Part shown: positions 1 through 5,084 of the stretch, piece after piece | Position numbering within the stretch: the first letter of the stretch is position 1 | Layout: every line of letters starts with the position of its first letter | DNA from: DAOTVS01 sp034436375 | Lineage (GTDB): Bacteria; Chloroflexota; Anaerolineae; SpSt-313 | NCBI GenBank assembly: GCA_034436375.1 | Contig: DAOTVS010000362.1 | Location: forward strand, 1-5,084 | DNA: 5,084 nucleotides | Reading direction: 5' to 3' | Notes under the pieces: generated by a model | Told to the model about the DNA's origin: nothing | Database searches by the model: none | Seen by the model: only the letters and a program-made list of their open reading frames with translations | Made by a program: the position numbers and the translations under genes

Positions 1-203
1 TGCATGATCTCATGCCGATACTTGATTGCGTCGATATCGTGCAGGGGAGCATAAAAGAACGGCTTCAGGTTATATTCCTGCTTGCGCGCTGTAATGGCAT
101 CGATGATCTGATCAAGATTCAAATCAACGAAAAAATCGGGGGCTTCAAGGTCCTCGGTTATACTATCTTCGGTTCGCGCGAATAATACGCTATGAAAAGC
201 CAT
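1..203 (-). CDS. MutS-like DNA mismatch repair family protein, N-terminal part only (cut by window edge)
   Basis: An ATG at 203-201 opens a frame that stays open for 67 codons to the left edge, so only the N-terminus is present. The protein begins MAFHSVLFARTEDS and contains 'FFVDLNLDQIIDAI', 'EYNLKPFF' and, at the edge, 'IDAIKYRHEIM'. From memory this matches the start of a MutS-related family (MutS ATPase domain at the C-terminus) in which FFVDLNLDQ...YNLKPFF...D(I/V)DAI.YRHE is highly conserved; the ATPase domain itself lies outside the window, so the call rests on N-terminal resemblance only. A GAGGTG ribosome binding site lies 7 nt upstream and supports this start. The gene follows the DUF4129 gene after a 50-nt gap with no visible terminator, so read-through from the cassette is possible. 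GC is about 45% (92 of 203 by hand count), well below the neighbours, which may mean different constraint or a different origin. If it is a MutS relative, it would bind DNA and hydrolyse ATP; whether it acts in mismatch repair cannot be told. Confidence 0.72.
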   Translation of the reverse strand, partial: MAFHSVLFARTEDSITEDLEAPDFFVDLNLDQIIDAITARKQEYNLKPFFYAPLHDIDAIKYRHEIM

Positions 204-210
204 TAACAAA

Positions 211-216
211 CACCTC
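211..216 (-). promoter_or_regulatory. Ribosome binding site of the MutS-like gene
   Basis: The minus strand reads GAGGTG followed by a 7-nt spacer (TTTGTTA) and then ATG at 203-201. Motif and spacing are those of a normal Shine-Dalgarno site, and this decides the start of the edge gene. Confidence 0.6.
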
Positions 217-253
217 ATGCGGCATGATGCGGACGTCCAGAACCGGGCGCTGC

Positions 254-1735
254 TCAGGTATCTTCTGCGCTGCGGGCCAATTCATCCCAGGCAGTACAGA
301 CCTGCTCAGCCTGCTCGGGCGGCGGGTCCGTGGACGCATAGCGGGCCTGCAGATAGCCGGCCGTGATGACCTCCAACCGCGAGCGGGCCTGCGGTATGGC
401 ACGGGCGAGCGTCTGCTGCAGCTCCAGCGGAGTCTGGTCGCGCAGCCGGGCGTGTCCCTGCCGGGCCGCCCAGGCGAGCAGTTGTTGATAGACGGCGCGG
501 ATGGCCCGCCGGGTGGGCGTTTCCCCCAGCAGAGAGAGGTAGGGGCTGAGACGATGCGCAGAGCGACGGCGCCGGCCCAGCCATTCGCGCCACAGGGTTG
601 CAAGCTGCTCCTCTAGGAGGGCGCGCGAGAAGACGGTTTCCCGCGTCTCCGACACCTCCTCTTCTTCATCGCGCCAAAAGCGCCGCAGCGCCAGGGCAAA
701 GACCAGCGCAACGCCCAGCACGAGGATGCCCAGCCCCAACCAACGGAGGGCTTCCGTGTGCCCCAGGATGGCTGGCGCATTGCCTTTGGACATTTTCCCC
801 AACTGCTCCTGCAGATTGGGCGCCTGGGCCTCCATCCGCGGGCCGGTCCCTTGACGGAGGAGGGCCTGCAACGCGCTGAGAAGGGGGCCCAGCACCAGAA
901 ATATCAGGTAGGTCAGGGCATAGAACAGGATATAAAGGGCGCGCCCCAGAATGTCCAAGAGGATGCCCGTCCACTGCAGGGCAGCAGCCACGGTCTCGGG
1001 GGCAATCAGCAGGCTCAACAGGACTCCGCCAGCTAGCAAGGTCACAATGACGAGAAGCAGGGTCAGCACCCAATGCCGGCTGGTGTGGACCCGCCCTTCG
1101 CCGCCGCGGAGCCGAATGCCCTGCGCCTGCTGCAGGCCCGTGATGGCCAGGGCCGTCATGCCAGCGGCGAAGAAGGTCAGGATCACGAGCCCCAGGCCCC
1201 CTGCTACACCTTGCCCGCCCCCGGCAATAAGGACGACCCCCAGCGCCAGGCTGATCAGCCCCGAGAAGAAGGCCCGCCAAGCGTCATCGCTATTGGCCGG
1301 TTGCCGGCCATCGAGGATCCCCCGCCACCACAGGTAGGCCACTGCAGCCGCTGTGAGGAGCGGGGCGGGCAGATTGGCGCCCCAGTGCGTGAGCTGCGCC
1401 AGCAGGGCGGCGGGCCACTGGGGGCCCCAGAGGGGGTACAGCGAGCGGTAGTGCTCGCACCAGAGCAACAGGGCCAGCGCAACCAGACCGGCGCCCGCGA
1501 CAGCGGTGCGCGCTGGTAGGGGCGTTCTCACCCGCGCCAGCGCCAGGCGAGTGACGGCTTGCGCGGCCAGGATCGTGGCGAGGGCCAGCGGGAACGAGAG
1601 GAGCGGCGTGGTCCGGCCCGGGGCCAGCCAGCGCCGGGCCAGCTCGAGCCAGGGCCAGAGGGCGCAGCACCTGAGCAACGAGATGGCCAGGGGCAGGACG
1701 GCCTGGTTACGCCAGTCGTAACGCTTTAAGATCAT
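254..1735 (-). CDS. Polytopic membrane protein with C-terminal DUF4129 domain, no transglutaminase core seen
   Basis: A 493-residue protein from the ATG at 1735-1733, chosen because GAGGT lies 5 nt upstream; the frame is open further up to an ATG at 1801, giving 515 residues with a less likely hydrophilic start. Hydrophobic segments, probably membrane spans, lie near residues 12-30, 46-65, 76-93, 121-141, 154-174, 177-200, 221-244, 257-290 (one or two spans) and 331-350. An acidic and basic cytosolic stretch follows (RRFWRDEEEE at 351-360). The C-terminal part, about 413-467, has the DUF4129 pattern: 'AVYQQLLAWAARQG', 'QTPLELQQTLA', then 'ITAGYLQARYA'. DUF4129 often ends membrane transglutaminase-like proteins, but I see no Cys-His-Asp transglutaminase core between the spans and the tail. 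Overlapping the DUF58 gene by 29 nt, it is very likely co-translated with it and forms the membrane part of the MoxR/DUF58/DUF4129 cassette. Its biochemical role is unknown. Confidence 0.85.
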   Translation of the reverse strand: MILKRYDWRNQAVLPLAISLLRCCALWPWLELARRWLAPGRTTPLLSFPLALATILAAQAVTRLALARVRTPLPARTAVAGAGLVALALLLWCEHYRSLYPLWGPQWPAALLAQLTHWGANLPAPLLTAAAVAYLWWRGILDGRQPANSDDAWRAFFSGLISLALGVVLIAGGGQGVAGGLGLVILTFFAAGMTALAITGLQQAQGIRLRGGEGRVHTSRHWVLTLLLVIVTLLAGGVLLSLLIAPETVAAALQWTGILLDILGRALYILFYALTYLIFLVLGPLLSALQALLRQGTGPRMEAQAPNLQEQLGKMSKGNAPAILGHTEALRWLGLGILVLGVALVFALALRRFWRDEEEEVSETRETVFSRALLEEQLATLWREWLGRRRRSAHRLSPYLSLLGETPTRRAIRAVYQQLLAWAARQGHARLRDQTPLELQQTLARAIPQARSRLEVITAGYLQARYASTDPPPEQAEQVCTAWDELARSAEDT

Positions 1736-2924
1736 CCCACACCTCATGCCCGCCGATATGATAATACTGCACCCCGGGCAAAGGGGCGTCCAGGTGCGCA
1801 TCCCCCAGGGCCACGAGGCTCACCGCATACTCCCGGTGCTGCAACTCGGCCAGCATAGTGCACAGGCCAGCGCTGATCTGCGGAGTGATCGCTACAATCG
1901 TAGCGCCATAGGGCAGGTGGCCACTCTCGACTTCCAATACCGCTTCCAGCGGCCAGCGGCCATGCTCGACGACGCGGGCCAGGGCCTCGAGGATCTGCAG
2001 CAGTTGCTCGGGGTGCTGGCCGGGCGCAATGCGGATGCGTTGCCCCCCGGGCCAGGCTATCGCGTTCACATAGAGCCCAACGGGCTGCCCCTGCTCCCAG
2101 GCATAGCGAGCGATGGAGGCTGCCGTTGTGATGGCAAACTCTTGCAGGTCGCGGTCCAGGCCTTCATAGATAAAGGCAAAGGTGTTGATGTTCAGAAAGA
2201 GCGCCAGGGGGCGGCTGGCCGAAGGGTCGAAGATTTTGGTCTGCAGGCCCTGCTGCCGTGCGCTGGCTTTCCAGTGGATATGGCGGATGCTGTCTCCCGG
2301 CCGGTACTCGCGCGCCCCCATCATTCGCAGTGGATCCTCCACGAGCCGGCGCGGCGTCTGCCAGTCGCCAAAGGGGTGCCGGGCGGGCAATCCGAGCGCG
2401 GTCAAGGGCACAAGCCGGGGATAGACCAGCACGAGCTGTGTCTCCAGTTGCTCGCTGCACTTGCTGCCGAGCCCAAAGATATCGCCCGACTCGAGCCTCA
2501 GGGGGCCCAGCGCCCAGGCGCCACGCTGCAGCCCGCGCAGCCGGTAGTGGCGCGTGACCCGCTCATACCAGCGGAGCGACAGCAGATTGATGAGCAGCCG
2601 GCGCCCCGGCAGATGGCTGTAGTGCTCGCGCCCCCCCACAAGCTCCAGTGCGCTAGGCATCTCGTCTTCTGCCCGCAGCCAGGCCAGCGGCAAAGGCTTG
2701 GCGTTGACAACCTCCAGCGCCAGCTCGGTCTCCTCACCCGGGAACAGGCGATCCGTGCCCAGGCGCCTGCGGTAGGTCACGCCGACCAGGCAGGTCCGAG
2801 TCCAGAAATAAGAGACCCCGCCCACCAGCGCCAGGAGCAGCCCCATGAGGAACAGCAGGCTATGACGGAGGATAACGCTGGCCAGCAGGACCAGCACGAC
2901 GAGTCCCCACCATTGCTTCTTCAT
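1707..2924 (-). CDS. DUF58 domain protein, membrane-anchored, partner of MoxR ATPase
   Basis: A 405-residue protein starting MKKQWWG at the ATG at 2924-2922. Two hydrophobic segments follow at about 5-20 and 22-41, so it is anchored at the N-terminus. Residues 50-150 look like the beta-rich domain usual in this family, with 'RLFPGEETELALEVVN' at 59-74. The DUF58 signature lies at 203-223: GAREYRPGDSIR, then HIHWKASAR. The vWA-like part follows, but where vWA proteins have a DxSxS metal site this one reads LFLNIN (242-247), so the site looks lost. DUF58 proteins are regularly encoded beside MoxR ATPases and are thought to be their partners. The start codon overlaps the MoxR stop as ATGA (2924-2921), suggesting translational coupling. 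An in-frame ATG at 2948 would add eight residues, but AGGAGGT abuts it with almost no spacer. The gene overlaps the DUF4129 gene by 29 nt. Confidence 0.9.
   Translation of the reverse strand: MKKQWWGLVVLVLLASVILRHSLLFLMGLLLALVGGVSYFWTRTCLVGVTYRRRLGTDRLFPGEETELALEVVNAKPLPLAWLRAEDEMPSALELVGGREHYSHLPGRRLLINLLSLRWYERVTRHYRLRGLQRGAWALGPLRLESGDIFGLGSKCSEQLETQLVLVYPRLVPLTALGLPARHPFGDWQTPRRLVEDPLRMMGAREYRPGDSIRHIHWKASARQQGLQTKIFDPSASRPLALFLNINTFAFIYEGLDRDLQEFAITTAASIARYAWEQGQPVGLYVNAIAWPGGQRIRIAPGQHPEQLLQILEALARVVEHGRWPLEAVLEVESGHLPYGATIVAITPQISAGLCTMLAELQHREYAVSLVALGDAHLDAPLPGVQYYHIGGHEVWDDLKALRLA
1741..1745 (-). promoter_or_regulatory. Ribosome binding site of the DUF4129 gene, inside the DUF58 gene
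   Basis: The minus strand reads GAGGT, then TGTGGG-type spacing (5 nt after GAGGT), then ATG at 1735-1733. The site lies within the last codons of the DUF58 gene. It favours the 493-residue start over the in-frame ATGs at 1747 and 1801, which have weaker upstream sequences. Confidence 0.55.
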
Positions 2925-3898
2925 TTCCGGGTAGAGTCCTGCGCCCATACCTCCTCAACGGGAATGGGCGTCTGGGCGAGCAGGTCCGTCACTACCTCGG
3001 CTGTCGAGCGCCTGTGCAGCCGGGCGTCGGCGCTCAGGATCAACCGGTGGGCCAACACGGGCTGGGCCAGCCGCTTGATATCATCGGGTAAGACGTAACT
3101 ACGCCCCTGCATGGCCGCCAGCGCTTGGCCGGCCCGGCAGAGGGCCAACGCGCCGCGCGGGCTCACCCCCAGGCTGATGGCCGGATGCGAGCGCGAAGCA
3201 CGCACCATATCCAACACATAATCTTCGATGGCCGGGTGGACATAGACCTGGCGGCAGACCCGGCCGGCCTGTTCGATCTCGGCTGCCGCGGCGACGGGCG
3301 CAACGTGGGCCAGGGGGTCCGCAGACTGGAAGCGGCGCAGGATCTGCCGCTCCTCTTCACGGTCAGGGTAGCCCAGGGCAAGGCGCATCATAAAGCGGTC
3401 GACCTGCGCCTCTGGCAGGGGAAAGGTTCCCTCCAGTTCGACGGGGTTCTGCGTCGCGAGCACCAGGAAGGGGCGGGGCAGCGGGCGGGTCACCCCGTCT
3501 ACCGTGACCTGGCGCTCCTCCATGGCCTCCAGCAGCGCCGATTGGGTGCGCGGGCCGGCGCGGTTAATCTCATCGGCCAGCACGATCTGGGCCATGATGG
3601 GCCCTGGCCGGTACTCAAACTCGACCGTTTTCTGATTATAGATGCTGACACCCGTAATATCCGACGGCAGCAGGTCTGGTGTGAACTGGATACGCTGGAA
3701 GCTGCAGCCCAAGGAGCGAGCCAGGGCCTTGGCCAGCGTCGTCTTGCCGATGCCGGGCACGTCCTCCAGGAGCACGTGCCCTTCACTCAGCAAGGCCACC
3801 AGCAGCAATTCACAGATGTCATCTTTGCCCACAATCACCTGAGACACACTCTTCCTGATGGCCTGGGCAAGGCGCTGGATCACATCAGTATCGTCCAC
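2921..3898 (-). CDS. MoxR-family AAA+ ATPase
   Basis: A 325-residue protein from the GTG at 3898-3896, the normal size for MoxR ATPases. That GTG has GAGGGGGG 7 nt upstream. The frame runs on to an ATG at 4021, but the extra 41 residues resemble no MoxR N-terminus and would cover the promoter-like spacer. Motifs counted from the GTG: Walker A 'DVPGIGKTT' at 46-54 (Lys52), the family block 'QFTPDLLPSDITG' at 71-83, Walker B 'IVLADEINRA' at 105-114 (Asp109, Glu110), 'QSALLEAMEERQVTVDG' at 119-135, sensor 1 'LATQNP' at 147-152, 'LPEAQVDRFMMR' at 161-172 with a likely arginine finger at 168, and sensor 2 'GVSPRGA' at 244-250. All key residues are intact. MoxR proteins act as cytosolic chaperone-like ATPases, often with vWA or DUF58 partners; the client here is unknown. 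This is the first gene of the cassette. Confidence 0.95.
   Translation of the reverse strand: MDDTDVIQRLAQAIRKSVSQVIVGKDDICELLLVALLSEGHVLLEDVPGIGKTTLAKALARSLGCSFQRIQFTPDLLPSDITGVSIYNQKTVEFEYRPGPIMAQIVLADEINRAGPRTQSALLEAMEERQVTVDGVTRPLPRPFLVLATQNPVELEGTFPLPEAQVDRFMMRLALGYPDREEERQILRRFQSADPLAHVAPVAAAAEIEQAGRVCRQVYVHPAIEDYVLDMVRASRSHPAISLGVSPRGALALCRAGQALAAMQGRSYVLPDDIKRLAQPVLAHRLILSADARLHRRSTAEVVTDLLAQTPIPVEEVWAQDSTRK
2949..2955 (-). promoter_or_regulatory. Strong Shine-Dalgarno-like AGGAGGT at the MoxR/DUF58 junction, oddly placed
   Basis: The minus strand carries AGGAGGT inside the end of the MoxR gene. It directly abuts the ATG at 2948-2946 and is 24 nt from the ATG at 2924, so it is at poor spacing for either candidate DUF58 start. 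No in-frame start codon lies between. It may help re-initiation after the MoxR stop, or be chance in a G-rich coding stretch. Confidence 0.35.
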
Positions 3899-3905
3899 AC
3901 TCTCA

Positions 3906-3913
3906 CCCCCCTC
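3906..3913 (-). promoter_or_regulatory. Ribosome binding site that fixes the GTG start of the MoxR gene
   Basis: The minus strand reads GAGGGGGG, a 7-nt spacer (TGAGAGT), then GTG at 3898-3896. This supports the 325-residue MoxR over the ATG at 4021, which lies at the very end of the upstream gene. Confidence 0.6.
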
Positions 3914-3929
3914 ACAAGCCGAGATGCGC

Positions 3930-3958
3930 GGGCGTAAGAAGCCAGAAGCTTTTCGCCC
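3930..3958 (-). other. Small hairpin in the putative leader of the MoxR cassette
   Basis: The transcript would read GGGCG, AA, AAGC, a 5-nt loop TTCTG, GCTT, a 4-nt bulge, then CGCCC. This gives a 5-bp outer and 4-bp inner stem separated by a small internal loop. It sits between the candidate promoter and the ribosome binding site. No U-run follows, so it is not an intrinsic terminator. It may be a leader structure or chance. Confidence 0.3.
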
Positions 3959-3986
3959 ATCGCTTCCTCTATGCAGCAACACAGCC

Positions 3987-4017
3987 AGTATACTACGCGC
4001 CGCGCTCTTGGCCCCAA
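3987..4017 (-). promoter_or_regulatory. Candidate sigma-70-type promoter for the MoxR/DUF58/DUF4129 cassette
   Basis: The minus strand has TTGGGG at 4017-4012 and TATACT at 3992-3987, 19 nt apart. The -10 is close to TATAAT; the -35 matches only its first three bases and the spacer is at the long limit. It lies in the only longer non-coding stretch of the window, between the DUF6062-like stop and the MoxR GTG, and would give a leader of roughly 80 nt. TATACT is part of an AGTATACT palindrome at 3987-3994. Sequence alone gives modest support. Confidence 0.35.
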
Positions 4018-5084
4018 TCACTCATCGCCGATGAACAGGCTGATGGCTCTCTGCCATGAGTCCTGCTCTTCCCCTTTGGGCTCATGCCGGCCTTCCCAGC
4101 TGCTCTTGTGGATTAGCACGGCCAGCTCCCGCTGCAGTTGCGGCAATATCCCAGCCGTCTCTTGAGCCAGGCGGCCAGCAACCGTCCTCGGCATGGCCCG
4201 CGACGAGGCTTGATGGCGCAGACAGACCTGCGCAGCCGCCTGGTGGTCGAGGACGGCGATCGCCTGGGTCGCGGCGGCCTGCATAGCGGAACACACGATG
4301 CAATCGCCCGTGAACAGACCCAGCCGCTCGGCCGGGTTGACCGCAGGTCGCCCAGGCTGGTCAGCCTCTGTCTGCAATGCGGTCTCGACCGCTGTACAGG
4401 CGGCCAGCACCATTTCGAGCCTTTGCCGCAGCCATGGCGCCAGTACTCCATCCGAATGGGAGTCGGCCACAAGATGATAGACTTGCCAGGCGTGCCGCGC
4501 GCAGAGCCCGTCGCTACCCTGGAGCCGCACCTTGCCCTGGGCGATTTCCGCTACGCCTCGGGCCTCAGCCCGCCGCTCGGCAGCGCAAAGCAAGCAACGG
4601 ACTACTCGGTCAGGCTGATGCCCGGGCGCCGGCTCAGTGGGGTCGGCCCCATAGAGCAGTGAGAGTTGGCGGCGCGTAGTCTCTGCGTCGCCTGACAGAG
4701 TCGGGCCCGGGGCGTGGGCATGCGCATCGCTTTCACGCGCTGCCTGATCGAGTTTGCCGCGGTGTATGGCCAACAGGCTGGCTTGTGCCGACGCAGCAGA
4801 GTTGGCCAGCACCAGGTTGAGGTGTGAGACACACAGGCCATCCGCATGAGCGTACAATCTTGCAAAACCATCATTGCTCATCTCACGAGCAAAGACTCGG
4901 GCATAAATGCCTTCCGAGCGGGCCAGAGCAAGACAGGCGGGGCATCCTTCTCCAGGCGTCACACTCGTCAGCTTATCCAACTCAGCCTGTTCTCCACCCC
5001 GGATCAGAGGCCGGCCGGCGCTGGAGCCGAGCATCTGCTGGATGATCTCTTCATAGGTCAAAGCCAGCGCCAGGGGCCCCTGCA
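4018..5084 (-). CDS. DUF6062-like protein with three CxxC...CxxH modules, 5' end open at window edge
   Basis: The frame runs from the right edge to a TGA at 4020-4018. Within the window its first start codon is a TTG at 5061-5059 (347 residues), but that TTG has no ribosome binding site and the frame stays open upstream (QGPLALAL before it), so the true start is probably beyond the window. Counting from the TTG, three similar modules occur: C40-x2-C43 with C77-x2-H80, C156-x2-C159 with C187-x2-H190, and C254-x2-C257 with C280-x2-H283. The first two end in GLC-x2-H. Each offers three Cys and one His, as in a zinc site; metal binding is inferred. The C-terminus, 'SWEGRHEPKGEEQDSW' at 321-336, resembles the RHE...GEExDSW tail I recall from DUF6062 proteins. 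No signal peptide or membrane span is seen, so it is probably cytosolic. Function is unknown. The spacer and promoter downstream suggest it is a separate unit from the MoxR cassette. Confidence 0.75.
   Translation of the reverse strand, partial: QGPLALALTYEEIIQQMLGSSAGRPLIRGGEQAELDKLTSVTPGEGCPACLALARSEGIYARVFAREMSNDGFARLYAHADGLCVSHLNLVLANSAASAQASLLAIHRGKLDQAARESDAHAHAPGPTLSGDAETTRRQLSLLYGADPTEPAPGHQPDRVVRCLLCAAERRAEARGVAEIAQGKVRLQGSDGLCARHAWQVYHLVADSHSDGVLAPWLRQRLEMVLAACTAVETALQTEADQPGRPAVNPAERLGLFTGDCIVCSAMQAAATQAIAVLDHQAAAQVCLRHQASSRAMPRTVAGRLAQETAGILPQLQRELAVLIHKSSWEGRHEPKGEEQDSWQRAISLFIGDE

Noticed and set aside
204..253. Possible terminator between the DUF4129 and MutS-like genes
   Set aside because: The gap contains only short palindromic bits such as GGACGTCC and a repeated ATGCGG; there is no stable stem followed by a T-run.
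190..603. Minus-strand frame ending just past the start of the MutS-like gene
   Set aside because: It lies mostly inside the DUF4129 gene in another frame and is Arg/Pro/Ser rich with no domain; the DUF4129 pattern in the other frame is clear, so this is a shadow and not a frameshifted part.
1746..3098. Open frame of 450 codons on the plus strand opposite the DUF58 gene
   Set aside because: It is exactly antisense to a protein with a full DUF58 signature, its translation has no recognisable domain and is rich in Gln, Arg and Pro, and long antisense frames are expected in high-GC coding DNA.
3125..3937. Open frame of 270 codons on the plus strand opposite the MoxR gene
   Set aside because: It mirrors the MoxR gene, whose every motif is intact; the plus-strand translation shows no family and no convincing start signal.
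3899..4021. N-terminal extension of MoxR by 41 residues from the ATG at 4021
   Set aside because: No MoxR-like sequence is in the extension, it has no ribosome binding site, and it would cover the promoter-like spacer; the GTG at 3898 has good spacing and gives normal length.
5071..5082. Perfect 12-bp palindrome CAGGGGCCCCTG near the right edge
   Set aside because: It lies in the still-open frame of the DUF6062-like gene, has no loop or T-run, and a similar CTGGGGGCCCCAG occurs inside the DUF4129 gene at 1418-1430, so it looks like a product of high GC.

Overview
The window is a tightly packed, single-direction gene block of about 65% GC in the stretches I counted. Every supported gene lies on the minus strand, so transcription runs from position 5084 towards 1. 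Gene content suggests a member of the Chloroflexota or a similar high-GC bacterium. The MoxR protein has the long conserved 'QFTPDLLPSDITG' type of core, the neighbouring DUF58 and DUF4129 proteins resemble forms I associate with that phylum, and a DUF6062-like CxxC/CxxH protein sits upstream. The phylum call rests on remembered family resemblance, not on a search.

Layout in transcription order: (1) a DUF6062-like protein with three CxxC...CxxH modules, open at the right edge (4018-5084). (2) A 119-nt spacer (3899-4017) with a candidate promoter and a small leader hairpin. (3) A MoxR-family AAA+ ATPase (2921-3898), whose best start is a GTG with a good ribosome binding site. (4) A DUF58 protein with two N-terminal membrane segments (1707-2924), joined to the ATPase gene by an ATGA stop/start overlap. 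(5) A polytopic membrane protein with a C-terminal DUF4129 domain (254-1735), overlapping the DUF58 gene by 29 nt. (6) A 50-nt gap, then the first 67 codons of a MutS-like gene that runs off the left edge (1-203). This last gene start is at about 45% GC, clearly lower than the rest.

Genes 3-5 form the widespread MoxR/DUF58/DUF4129 cassette: a cytosolic AAA+ ATPase, a membrane-anchored DUF58 partner and an integral membrane protein, probably one membrane-associated chaperone or remodelling assembly of unknown client. In many genomes the third gene also carries a transglutaminase-like domain; here I see none. The DUF58 protein also lacks a recognisable MIDAS metal site. The DUF6062-like and MutS-like genes are neighbours whose link to the cassette is not shown by the sequence.

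I found no RNA genes, CRISPR array, insertion sequence or clear intrinsic terminator. I see no strong case for a wholly new system; the more interesting points are the transglutaminase-less cassette, the triple zinc-ligand-like repeat protein and the low-GC MutS-like gene at the edge.
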